This document shows, one piece after another, positions 32,371 to 40,759 of a stretch of DNA of 64,000 nucleotides (its first letter is position 1; the number at the start of each line of letters is the position of its first letter). A program made the translations under genes and the position numbers. The DNA is from Actinocatenispora sp963815125. Lineage in GTDB: Bacteria > Actinomycetota > Actinomycetes > Mycobacteriales > Micromonosporaceae. The DNA lies in NCBI GenBank assembly GCA_963815125.1, contig CAWFFM010000004.1, positions 1 to 64,000 of the forward strand, read 5' to 3'. The notes under the pieces are model-generated. The model worked only from the letters and a program-made list of their open reading frames with translations. It was not told the origin of the DNA and did no database searches.

Positions 32371-34876
32371 AGGTGGCGTCGTGGCGGCCGATGTCGGTGA
32401 CGCGGATGACCGCGGAGCCGGCCTCGTCGGAGGCGGCCAGGTCGACCTCGGCGCTGATGCCCCAGTCGTGGTCGCCGGCCGGGTCGTCGAAGACCTGCCG
32501 GACCAGCCACTGGTCCGGCTGCTGCTCGATCAGCAGCAGCTTCGGGCCGCGCGCATCCGGGCCGGTACCGATCGATTCGTGCTCGTCGTAGTAGTCGGCG
32601 AGTGCTTCGGCCCAGGCGTCGGCGTCGAATCCGGCGTCGGCGTCGAGTTCTCCCAGTTCGTCGTAGCGGCGCAGGGCGGCGAGTTCGACCCGGCGGAACA
32701 ACGCGTTGCGGACCAGTACCCGGAACGCGCGGAGGTTGGTGGTGACCGCCGGTGGGCGTTCATCCGCGGGCGCGGCCGGCTCGTCGGTGGGGTTGCGCAG
32801 CTTCTCCCACTCGTCCAGCAGGCTGGAGTCGACCTGCCGGACCAGTTCGCCCAGCCATTCGATCAGGTCGGTCAGTTCCTCGGTACGGGCGGAGTCCGGC
32901 ACCGTCTGCCGCAGCGCCTTGTACGCGTCGGCCAGGTAGCGCAGCACCAGCCCCTCGGAGCGGGCCAGTTTGTAGTAGCCGACGTACTCGGTGAAGGTCA
33001 TGGCCCGCTCGTACATGTCGCGGACCACCGACTTGGGGGACAGTTCGTGCTCGGACACCCACGGGTGACCCTTGGCGTACGACTCGAACGCCACGTCCAG
33101 CAGTTCGGCCAGCGGCTTGGGCCAGGTGACCTCGTCGAGCAGTTCGAGGCGCTGCTCGTACTCGATGCCCTCGGCCTTCATCGCGCCGACCGCCTCGCCG
33201 CGGGCCCGGAACTGTTGCGCGGACAGCACCTGACGCGGATTGTCCAAAGTGGACTCGATAATGGACACGACGTCGAGCGGGTAGCCCGGGTCCTCACGGT
33301 CCAGCAGTTCCAGGGCGGCCAACGCGAACGGCGACAGCGGCTGGTTCAGGGCGAAGTCGTACTGCAGGTCCACGGTGACCCGTACGGTGTCGCCGTACTC
33401 GTCCGGCTCGTCGAGTTCCTCGATCACCCCACCGTTGCGCAGCCCCCGGTACATGCCCAGCGCCCGACGGATGTGCTTGAGCTGCGCGGCACGTGGCTCA
33501 TGGTTGTCGGTCAGCAGGTGGCGCATCGCGGCGAACGGGTCGCCGCCCCGGTCGATCACGTTGAGCAGCATCGCGTGGCTGACCCGGAAACTGGAGGTCA
33601 GCGGCTCCGGTTCGGCGTCCACCAACCGCTCGAAGGTGGCCTTGGTCCACGACACGGTGCCGGGCGGCGGCTTCTTGCGTACCACCTTGCGACGTTTCTT
33701 CGGATCGTCGCCGGCCTTCGTCAGCGCCTTCTCGTTCTCGATCACGTGGTCGGGTGCCTCGACCACGACGGTGCCGACCGTGTCGTACCCGGCGCGCCCG
33801 GCCCGGCCGGCGATCTGGTGGAACTCCCGCGCCTTCAACTGCCGGGTGCGTACCCCGTCGTACTTGGTCAGCCCGGTGAACACGACCGTACGGATCGGTA
33901 CGTTGATGCCCACGCCGAGCGTGTCGGTACCGCAGATGACCTTCAGCAGCCCGTGTTGGGCGAGCAGTTCGACCAGCCGCCGGTACTTGGGCAGCATGCC
34001 GGCGTGGTGCACGCCGATGCCGTGCCGTACCAGTCGGGTCAGGGTACGGCCGAAGCCTGCGGTGAACCGGAAGTTGCCGATCAGTTCGGCGATCGCGTCC
34101 TTCTCCGCGCGGGTGCACATGTTGGTGCTCATCAACGCCTGGGCCCGTTCCAGCGCGGCGGCCTGGGTGAAGTGCACCACGTAGATCGGCGCCTGGTGGG
34201 TTTCCAGCAGCAGTTCCAGCGTGTCGTGCAGCGGGGTCGTCACGTACTCGAAGAACAGCGGTACGGGCCGCTCGGCGGAGGCCACCACGGTGGTGGGCCG
34301 GCCGGTGCGGCGGCTCAGGTCGGCCTCGAACCGGCTGACATCGCCGAGTGTCGCCGACATCAGCAGGAACTGGGCGCGCCGCAGTTCCAGCAGCGGTACC
34401 TGCCAGGCCCAGCCGCGGTCGGGGTCGGCGTAGAAATGGAACTCGTCCATCACGACCTGGTCGACGTCGGCCTCGTCGCCGTCCCGCAACGCCAGGTTGG
34501 CCAGGATCTCGGCGGTACAGCAGATGATCGGCGCGCCGTCGTTGACGCTCGCGTCGCCGGTCATCATGCCCACGTTGGCCGCGCCGAACGTGGCGCACAG
34601 GGCGAAGAACTTCTCGCTCACCAGCGCCTTGATCGGCGCGGTGTAGAACGTACGTCCCTTGCCGGCTAGCGCGGCGAAGTGCGCGCCGACCGCGACGAGG
34701 CTCTTGCCGGAACCGGTCGGCGTGTTGAGGATGACGTTGGAGCCGGAGACCAACTCGATCAGTGCTTCCTGCTGCGCCGGGTACAGGGTCAGGCCCTGCT
34801 CGCCGGTCCACGCCTCGAACGCCTCGTAGACGGCGTCCGGTCCGGCGTCGGTCGGTACCCGGTCGGTCAGTGTCAC
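32369..34876 (-). CDS. Ski2-like DEAD/DEAH helicase (DUF3516 type)
   Basis: The 835-residue protein begins at a GTG at 34876. Helicase motifs are in order: Walker A TPTGSGKS (motif I), TAPIKALVSEKF (Ia), DEFH in VVMDEFHFYADPD (II), SATLGDVSRFE (III), GVHHAGMLPKYR and CGTDTLGVGINVPIRTVVFT (IV-V), and HQIAGRAGRAGYDT (VI). A long C-terminal region follows, with a lysine-rich turn (KKRRKVVRKKPPPG) typical of this actinobacterial family. Family members are thought to act on RNA or DNA, with the exact substrate unknown. Confidence 0.87.
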   Translation of the reverse strand: MTLTDRVPTDAGPDAVYEAFEAWTGEQGLTLYPAQQEALIELVSGSNVILNTPTGSGKSLVAVGAHFAALAGKGRTFYTAPIKALVSEKFFALCATFGAANVGMMTGDASVNDGAPIICCTAEILANLALRDGDEADVDQVVMDEFHFYADPDRGWAWQVPLLELRRAQFLLMSATLGDVSRFEADLSRRTGRPTTVVASAERPVPLFFEYVTTPLHDTLELLLETHQAPIYVVHFTQAAALERAQALMSTNMCTRAEKDAIAELIGNFRFTAGFGRTLTRLVRHGIGVHHAGMLPKYRRLVELLAQHGLLKVICGTDTLGVGINVPIRTVVFTGLTKYDGVRTRQLKAREFHQIAGRAGRAGYDTVGTVVVEAPDHVIENEKALTKAGDDPKKRRKVVRKKPPPGTVSWTKATFERLVDAEPEPLTSSFRVSHAMLLNVIDRGGDPFAAMRHLLTDNHEPRAAQLKHIRRALGMYRGLRNGGVIEELDEPDEYGDTVRVTVDLQYDFALNQPLSPFALAALELLDREDPGYPLDVVSIIESTLDNPRQVLSAQQFRARGEAVGAMKAEGIEYEQRLELLDEVTWPKPLAELLDVAFESYAKGHPWVSEHELSPKSVVRDMYERAMTFTEYVGYYKLARSEGLVLRYLADAYKALRQTVPDSARTEELTDLIEWLGELVRQVDSSLLDEWEKLRNPTDEPAAPADERPPAVTTNLRAFRVLVRNALFRRVELAALRRYDELGELDADAGFDADAWAEALADYYDEHESIGTGPDARGPKLLLIEQQPDQWLVRQVFDDPAGDHDWGISAEVDLAASDEAGSAVIRVTDIGRHDAT

Positions 34877-34890
34877 GACTGCTGCTCCGC

Positions 34891-34948
34891 TGTCTCGGGG
34901 AGGTGCGCCCGCACGACGATGTCTCGGGGAGGTGCGCCCGCACGACGG
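34891..34948. repeat. Tandem duplication of a 29-bp unit upstream of the helicase
   Basis: The unit starting TGTCTCGGGGAGGTGCGCCC occurs twice head-to-tail (34891-34919 and 34920-34948) with one mismatch. It lies about 15 bases upstream of the helicase start and carries two GGGGAGG sequences on the plus strand, so it looks like a slippage duplication in the 5' region. Confidence 0.8.
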
Positions 34949-35126
34949 CGGGGCCCGGCCACCTGGCGGGGCCCGTTCGTGATGATCGTCAGCCGGCGGA
35001 TTACCTGGCGGTAGTCTCCGCCCAGCCTAACCGGACACCGACCGGTGGCCGAGGTGCGGTGCTCGGGCCTGCGCTGGGAAGGGTCCGTGATGTCGGGTCC
35101 CTCCCGTACCGGGCCGGCCGGGCCCG

Positions 35127-36341
35127 TCAGGCCACGTCGAGGTGCCGGGCCAGATCCGCCAGCTGCTCGGACCGCACCCGGGAGCGTTCCAGCAGGTCGC
35201 GTACCAGGGCGTGGCCGAGCGGGTGCAGCCCGATCCAGGCCGGTGCGGCGTCCCGGGCCCGGCCCAGCAGCTCGATGGACTCGCCGTCGTGGCCGAGTTC
35301 GCAGTGCGCGTACGCCATGTTGAGCAGGTACCGGGCCTCCCAGGTCGCCGGCAGCGCACCACCGGCCGCCTCCGGTACCTCGCTGCCCGCGCGGACCGCC
35401 GCGTCGAAGTCGTGCAGCTCCACCGCATTGCACGCGCTGTACATGGCGACCACCCGGGGCCCGAACACGGCCCACTGCGCGACGCCGTCCACGCCGTAGC
35501 GCCCCGCTGCGGCGCGCGCCACCGACAGGTGGTCGGCGGCCCGATCACCGGCGCCGGTACGTACCGCCGCGCAGGCCGCGTTGACCAGCAGGTTGCCGAA
35601 GGTGGCCAGTTCGATCCGGCTGCCCCGGGTGATGGAGGGTTCGGCCCGGTCGGCGGCGCGCAGCGCGGCACTTTCCGCGTCGGCGTACCGGCCCTGTTTG
35701 AGCAGGATCCAGGAGGCGAAGATGCTGGCCGCGGTGGTGGCCAGCGGCGAGCCGGTGCGCCGGGCCGCCGCAACGGCGCGTTCCACCGCGGTCCAGGCCA
35801 GGTCCTGGTGCCCGCGCATCACGGTGACCCCGGCGGCGGCGCTGTAGCAGGTGGACAGCAGCCGGTGGGCACGGTCGGCGTGGACACCGTCGGTGAGCCG
35901 ACGCGCGTCGCCGATCAGACCCGGCAGCATCTCGATGACCAGGGCGAAGTCACCCTGCTGGTAGGTCCGCCACATGTTCCTGACCTGCTCGCTGAGCACC
36001 GTGGGGTCGGCCAGGTCGGCGTCGTCGGCCAGTTCGTCGTCGGCGAACAGGTCACCGGTACTGGTCAGCGCGCGACGCAAGGTGAACAGGTCGCTGCCGG
36101 CCGCGGTGCCGTGCGGGCCGAGCAGTGCCGGTGGGGTGATCAGTACGGGAAGCTGCACGCCCAGCGCGTTGGCCAGCAGGATCAGCGTGGACCACCGGGC
36201 GCCGTGTTTGCGGTGCTGTTCCAGCCGGGCGATGACGTCGACCGAGACGCCGGACACTCCCGCGAGTTCGGTCTGGGTCAGGCCCCGCGCCTTGCGGAGC
36301 CGGACGAGGTTGTCTCCGATCGGGGACTCGGCCGCTGACAT
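35127..36341 (-). CDS. XRE-type regulator with TPR-like C-terminal region
   Basis: From the ATG at 36341 the protein has 404 residues. The N-terminal helix-turn-helix is RLRKARGLTQTELAGVSGVS followed by VDVIARLEQ. The rest is helical and Ala-rich with TPR-like repeats (for example RAHRLLSTCYSAAAG and RYADAESAALRAADRAEPS). Such regulators are common near actinobacterial RiPP and secondary-metabolite genes. It is divergent from the tgmB-like gene, and the intergenic inverted repeat at 36388-36431 is a candidate target. Confidence 0.78.
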   Translation of the reverse strand: MSAAESPIGDNLVRLRKARGLTQTELAGVSGVSVDVIARLEQHRKHGARWSTLILLANALGVQLPVLITPPALLGPHGTAAGSDLFTLRRALTSTGDLFADDELADDADLADPTVLSEQVRNMWRTYQQGDFALVIEMLPGLIGDARRLTDGVHADRAHRLLSTCYSAAAGVTVMRGHQDLAWTAVERAVAAARRTGSPLATTAASIFASWILLKQGRYADAESAALRAADRAEPSITRGSRIELATFGNLLVNAACAAVRTGAGDRAADHLSVARAAAGRYGVDGVAQWAVFGPRVVAMYSACNAVELHDFDAAVRAGSEVPEAAGGALPATWEARYLLNMAYAHCELGHDGESIELLGRARDAAPAWIGLHPLGHALVRDLLERSRVRSEQLADLARHLDVA

Positions 36342-36387
36342 TCGGCGCACGACCCTTCTGACTACCGATAGGCGCTCAAAGCCTCAC

Positions 36388-36431
36388 GGTAGCGACTGAA
36401 CCGGTCGTAGTCACCTCATGACATCGCTACC
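36388..36431. promoter_or_regulatory. Inverted repeat between the XRE regulator and tgmB-like genes
   Basis: GGTAGCGA at 36388-36395 and TCGCTACC at 36424-36431 are perfect inverse copies 28 bases apart. They lie about 50 bases upstream of the regulator start and about 200 bases before the maturase. They may be two half-sites of an operator or the arms of a hairpin. No other signal is clear in this gap (36342-36638). Confidence 0.4.
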
Positions 36432-36638
36432 AGTCAGTTACCGGGATGTATCAGCCTAGTTGCGGATAGTTACCACATGGTGCCCGGCGGCTACAGCCCC
36501 GGCGCCCGGGCAGGTCCGTACCGGGCGATGGTTTTCACCCCTTCGGTCCCCGGAGGTGCGAATCGAGAATGAGGAGACAGACAGCGCTGGCAGGAGGTGC
36601 CCGATGCGTGGACGCCGTGCCCCGTCCGGAGGTCCGAG

Positions 36639-37622
36639 ATGACCGTCCTGGTGCTCGCCGCAGACCGTGACCCGACCGCCGACGCTGTGGCCGACGAGCT
36701 GAACCGACGCCGGGTGCCGGTCTTCCGGTGCGATCCGGCCCGTTTCCCCGACCAGCTCGGCCTGCGCGCCGAACTGGTCGAAGGCTCCTGGGCGGGCGTC
36801 CTGCGTGGCCGCCACCGGGTCGTCGACCTCGCCGACCTGCGGTCCGTCTGGTACCGGGGCCCCGCCCTGTCGGCACCGCCCGGCGGTCGGGCCGGAAGCT
36901 GGGAGGCGAGGCTCGGACCCGGCGGGATCCTGGCCGACCTTCCGGTGCTGTGGGTCAACCATCCCGCTGCCGAGGCGGACGCGGCGTACCGGCCGGTGCA
37001 GCTGGCCGTCGCGGCGCGCTGTGGGCTGTCCGTACCGCCCACCCTGGTGAGCAACTGCCCGGACGCGATCCGGCGTTTCGCCGACGACCAGCAGCGGATC
37101 GTCGTCGAGGCGCCGACCGTCGGATCCGTCAGGACGGTCGGTCCGGTCGGCCCGATGAGCCCGGTCGGTCCGGTCGGTCCGGTCGGTTCGGTCGTTGAGG
37201 AGGACGTGACCACGCCGACCCGGGTACGTCCGCCCTCCGTTACCGAACTGGCCGAACTGCGCGATCTCGGATCCACCGGGCACCTCTTCCAGCGCCACAT
37301 CGCCAACCAGGTCAGCGAGGCGCGGGTCACCGTGGTCGGCCGTCGGTTGTTCGGCGCGCTGGCCCGCGCCGGCCGTTCTGCCGACCACGGTGAGCCTGAC
37401 CTGCGGCCCGTCGAGGTACCCCGGCCCGTCGTCGCCTCGATCGGTCGGGTCATGTCGGCGCTCAGCCTGGCGTTCGCCGCGTTCGACCTCGCCGTGGACA
37501 CCGACGACACCTGGTGGTTCCGCCGCATCGACGTCACCGGCGAGTTCCGGTTCGTCGAGGACACCACCGCACTACCGATCACCGCCGCCATCACCGATCT
37601 ACTGGAAAGGGGACGACCGTGA
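36639..37622 (+). CDS. tgmB: ATP-grasp ribosomal peptide maturase (graspetide synthetase)
   Basis: The ATG at 36639 with GGAGG six bases upstream gives 327 residues. The ATP-grasp layout of RiPP maturases is visible: VLVLAADRDPTADAVADELN at the start, VWYRGPALSAPPGG, LWVNHPAAEADAAYRPVQLA, then LFQRHIANQVSEARVTVVG and DLAVDTDDTWWFRRIDVTGE near the end. Such enzymes join Asp/Glu side chains of a precursor to other side chains. An unusual run of Val-Gly-Pro-type repeats (about residues 165-186) lies in the middle of the ATP-grasp domain. The methyltransferase follows with GTGA overlap. Confidence 0.8.
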   Translation: MTVLVLAADRDPTADAVADELNRRRVPVFRCDPARFPDQLGLRAELVEGSWAGVLRGRHRVVDLADLRSVWYRGPALSAPPGGRAGSWEARLGPGGILADLPVLWVNHPAAEADAAYRPVQLAVAARCGLSVPPTLVSNCPDAIRRFADDQQRIVVEAPTVGSVRTVGPVGPMSPVGPVGPVGSVVEEDVTTPTRVRPPSVTELAELRDLGSTGHLFQRHIANQVSEARVTVVGRRLFGALARAGRSADHGEPDLRPVEVPRPVVASIGRVMSALSLAFAAFDLAVDTDDTWWFRRIDVTGEFRFVEDTTALPITAAITDLLERGRP

Positions 37623-38827
37623 CCGGTCCCGACTGGCGCCCGCGTGCCGCCGGGTACGCCCAGCACCTCACCGAGCTGGGCGCCATCACCGACCCGCGGT
37701 GGCGCGAGGTGTTCGCGACCGTACCCCGGCACCTGTTCGTACCGCGGTTCTGGGCGATGGACGTCAACCAGGTGCCGGCGACCCTGATCGACGGCACCAC
37801 GCCGGCGCTGCGTACCGAATGGCTCGACGCGGTGTACAGCGACCGGCTGCTGGTCACCCAGTGGACCGCGGCGGTCGGGAGCGACGGTGTCCAGACGCGG
37901 GTCGCGACCAGTTCGGCCTCCCAGCCGTACGTGGTGGCCGTCATGCTCGACCGTCTCGGGCTGCGGACCGGCTCGCGGGTGCTGGAGATCGGTACCGGCA
38001 GCGGCTACAACACGGCACTGCTGTGTGAACGGGTCGGGCCCACCGGCCAGGTCCTCAGTATCGACATCCACGACGAGCTGGTGGCCGACGCCGGGCAGCG
38101 GCTGGCCCGCGCCGGGTACCGGCCGGTGCTGCGCACCGGTGACGGCGCGGCGGGCGTACCGGTCGGAGCGCCGTACGACGCGATCATCGCCACCTGCGCC
38201 GTACCGCTCATCCCGGACGCCTGGATCGATCAGCTCGTTCCCGGTGGTCGGCTGGTGACGCCCCTGACGTTCGGCGCGGTGCTGGCCGTACTGACCCGGA
38301 CCGGGGAGCGCGAAGTGGTCGGCGGCGTGGACCGGGAGGCCATGTCCTTCATGCCGCTACGTTCCGCCGCCGACGAGCCGCCGGAGACCCGGCGCCTGCC
38401 CGCCCTGCCCCGCCGGGGCGCCCACTCCCGCAGCCTGACCGACGTCGATCCGCGGGTGCTCGAGAACCCCGATTTCACGCTGTGGCTCACCCTGCACGTG
38501 CCCGGCGTGCAGACCGCCTGGGACTGCACCGACGAGCCGGCTGCCGACGGCGAGTCGGATCCGGTACGCACCAGCGTCGTCGTGTACACCGCGCAGGACC
38601 GGGCCACCGCCGACTACCGTCCCGCGCAGGACGGCCTGTGGCCGGTCGTGCAGTACCGGCACCGGCTGTGGGACCGGGTGGAGGCCGCGTGGCGCAGCTT
38701 CCGGCGCAACGGCTCACCGGGCCGGGAACGGCTCGGCATCCGGGCCGGTACGGGCGGCGCGCAGCGCCTGTTCCTGGACGGCGCCGGATCGCCGTACAGC
38801 TGGCCGTTCCCCACCGCGACCAGGTAG
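37619..38827 (+). CDS. tgmC: Methyltransferase of the ATP-grasp RiPP system (PCMT-like)
   Basis: The GTG at 37619 overlaps the tgmB stop and gives 402 residues. The first half resembles protein L-isoaspartate methyltransferases: VFATVPRHLFVPRFWAMDV, SSASQPYVVAVMLDRLGL, and the S-adenosylmethionine motif VLEIGTGSGYNTALLCERVG. The second half is specific to methyltransferases paired with graspetide synthetases. Known relatives methylate an Asp of the cyclised peptide and can drive succinimide formation. No precursor gene is recognisable on either side. Confidence 0.78.
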   Translation: MTGPDWRPRAAGYAQHLTELGAITDPRWREVFATVPRHLFVPRFWAMDVNQVPATLIDGTTPALRTEWLDAVYSDRLLVTQWTAAVGSDGVQTRVATSSASQPYVVAVMLDRLGLRTGSRVLEIGTGSGYNTALLCERVGPTGQVLSIDIHDELVADAGQRLARAGYRPVLRTGDGAAGVPVGAPYDAIIATCAVPLIPDAWIDQLVPGGRLVTPLTFGAVLAVLTRTGEREVVGGVDREAMSFMPLRSAADEPPETRRLPALPRRGAHSRSLTDVDPRVLENPDFTLWLTLHVPGVQTAWDCTDEPAADGESDPVRTSVVVYTAQDRATADYRPAQDGLWPVVQYRHRLWDRVEAAWRSFRRNGSPGRERLGIRAGTGGAQRLFLDGAGSPYSWPFPTATR

Positions 38828-38939
38828 CCACGTATGCCGGTGAGAGCACGAGAAACCGCGGTGAGGCCGTGCTGTAACCGGGGACCGCCACGCTGGTCCC
38901 ACCGGCCGGAGCGTCCGGCTCCGGTCAGAAGGAGCAGAC

Positions 38940-39944
38940 ATGATGAGGACCGCTGTCAGTGCCAGCGGGCTGGTCAAGACCTTTGGCGAGGTCCGTGCCG
39001 TGGACGGGGTCGATCTTGAGATCCGCCAGGGCGAGATATTCGGGGTACTCGGTCCGAACGGTGCCGGCAAGACCACGACGCTCAAGATGCTGGCCACCCT
39101 GCTGGCCATCGACGCGGGCGAGGCCGAGGTGTTCGGGGTCGACGTACGCCGCGAGCCACACCGGGTGCGCCAGCTGCTGGGCGTCACCGGGCAGTACGCG
39201 TCGGTCGACGAGAACCTGACCGCACGCGAGAACCTCTGGCTGTTCGGCCGGTTGCAGGGTCTCCGCTCGCGCCAGGCCCGCGCGACCGCCCTCGACCTGC
39301 TGGAACAGTTCGACCTTCAGGACGCTGCCGACAAGCGGATCGCCCAGTTCTCCGGCGGCATGCGCCGTCGACTGGACCTGGCGGCGAGTCTGATCACCCG
39401 GCCGCCGCTGATCTTCCTCGACGAGCCGACCACCGGTCTGGACCCGCGCACCCGGGGCCAGATGTGGGACACCATCCGCGGGCTGATCGCCTCCGGCTGC
39501 ACCGTACTGCTGACCACCCAGTACCTCGACGAGGCCGACCAGCTGGCCGACCGGGTCGCGGTGATCGACCGCGGTCGCAAGGTGGCCGAAGGTACCCCGG
39601 ACGAGCTGAAGAGTTCGGTCGGCGCCTCGACCCTGAAGCTGCGGCTCGCGCCGGGCGCGGACCGTTCGCTGGCGGTCGCGGTGGTCCGCCGTCAGCTCGG
39701 CGAGGAACCCGTACTCAGCCCCGAGTCAGGCCGGTTGAACGTGGCCCTCGGCACCGCCGACCGCGCCGCCGACGTACTGATCGGCCTGCGCCAGGCGGGC
39801 ATCGAGATCGCTTCGGTGAGCGTCGACAAACCGACCCTCGACGAGGTCTTCCTGGCGCTCACCGGACACGACACCGGTGACGTCGAGCCGCAGGAGCCGG
39901 CCGACCCTGACACGTACCAGCAGACGATGGAGGCTGCCCGATGA
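38940..39944 (+). CDS. ABC transporter ATP-binding protein, DrrA type
   Basis: The ATG at 38940, with AGGAG just upstream, gives 334 residues. Walker A is GPNGAGKTT, the signature FSGGMRRRLDLAAS and Walker B LIFLDEPTTGLD. A C-terminal extension typical of DrrA-like exporters ends GVDVEPQEP-like acidic residues. It should power the permease encoded next with ATGA overlap. The position just downstream of tgmBC suggests export of the modified peptide, which is inference. A drug-export role is equally possible. Confidence 0.87.
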   Translation: MMRTAVSASGLVKTFGEVRAVDGVDLEIRQGEIFGVLGPNGAGKTTTLKMLATLLAIDAGEAEVFGVDVRREPHRVRQLLGVTGQYASVDENLTARENLWLFGRLQGLRSRQARATALDLLEQFDLQDAADKRIAQFSGGMRRRLDLAASLITRPPLIFLDEPTTGLDPRTRGQMWDTIRGLIASGCTVLLTTQYLDEADQLADRVAVIDRGRKVAEGTPDELKSSVGASTLKLRLAPGADRSLAVAVVRRQLGEEPVLSPESGRLNVALGTADRAADVLIGLRQAGIEIASVSVDKPTLDEVFLALTGHDTGDVEPQEPADPDTYQQTMEAAR

Positions 39945-40759
39945 CGACGATCACCGTCGACCCGCAGGCCGTGGTGGCCGCCAGCAGGGCGCACACCACC
40001 GTGCCGGAGACCCTGCGCCAGACCATGATGATGGCCTGGCGGGCGACCAAGAAGATGCGCCGCAACCCGGAACAGTTCTTCGACGTGACCCTGCAGCCGA
40101 TCCTGTTCACCGCGATGTTCGCGTACATCTTCGGTGGTGCGGTCTCCGGGGACGTGCAGCACTACCTGCCGTTGATGATCCCCGGGATCCTTGCCCAGAC
40201 GGTGCTGACCACCTGCATGGCCACCGGAGTGCAGCTACGCGAGGACATGGACAAGGGTGTCTTCGACCGGTTCAAGTCGCTGCCGATGGCGCGGATCGCG
40301 CCGCTGGCCGGGCCCATGGTGGCGGATCTGGTCCGCTACACCATCGCGGCGGTACTCACCTTCGGCATGGGCGTTGCCATCGGGTACCGGCCGGGCGGGG
40401 GAGTGCTCGGTGTTCTCGGCGCGATCCTGCTGGCCATCTTCACCGGCTGGTCGCTGGCCTGGGTGTTCACCTTCGTGGGCACCATCGCCCGCAGCGCGCA
40501 GAGCGTGCAGGGCATCTCGATGATGATCCTGTTCCCGCTGACGTTCCTGTCCAACGCGTTCGTACCGGTGGACACGCTGCCCGGCTGGTTGGCCGCATTC
40601 GTCCGGGTCAACCCGGTGTCCCATCTGGTCTCGGCCGCGCGCGACCTGGCCAACCATGCGGCGCTGACCGGTCAGGTGGGCTGGACGCTACTCGCCGGCG
40701 TGGTGGTGATCGCGGTGTTCGCGCCGCTGGCCGTGCAGACGTACAAGCGGCACCTGTGA
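39941..40759 (+). CDS. ABC-2 type permease, DrrB type
   Basis: This 272-residue protein begins at the ATGA overlap with the ATPase gene. It has about six hydrophobic segments. The pattern VLTTCMATGVQLREDMDKGV followed by FDRFKSLPMARIAPLAGP is the conserved cytoplasmic region of DrrB/ABC-2 proteins, and FPLTFLSNAFVPVDTLPGWL is the typical late motif. The last 72 bases overlap the convergent AfsR-like gene on the other strand. Confidence 0.87.
   Translation: MTTITVDPQAVVAASRAHTTVPETLRQTMMMAWRATKKMRRNPEQFFDVTLQPILFTAMFAYIFGGAVSGDVQHYLPLMIPGILAQTVLTTCMATGVQLREDMDKGVFDRFKSLPMARIAPLAGPMVADLVRYTIAAVLTFGMGVAIGYRPGGGVLGVLGAILLAIFTGWSLAWVFTFVGTIARSAQSVQGISMMILFPLTFLSNAFVPVDTLPGWLAAFVRVNPVSHLVSAARDLANHAALTGQVGWTLLAGVVVIAVFAPLAVQTYKRHL

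Noticed and set aside
36475..36570. Short peptide starting MVPGGYSPGARAGPYRAM as a graspetide precursor
   Set aside because: It lacks a typical acidic, Thr/Ser-rich core and any ribosome binding site, so it was not accepted as tgmA.
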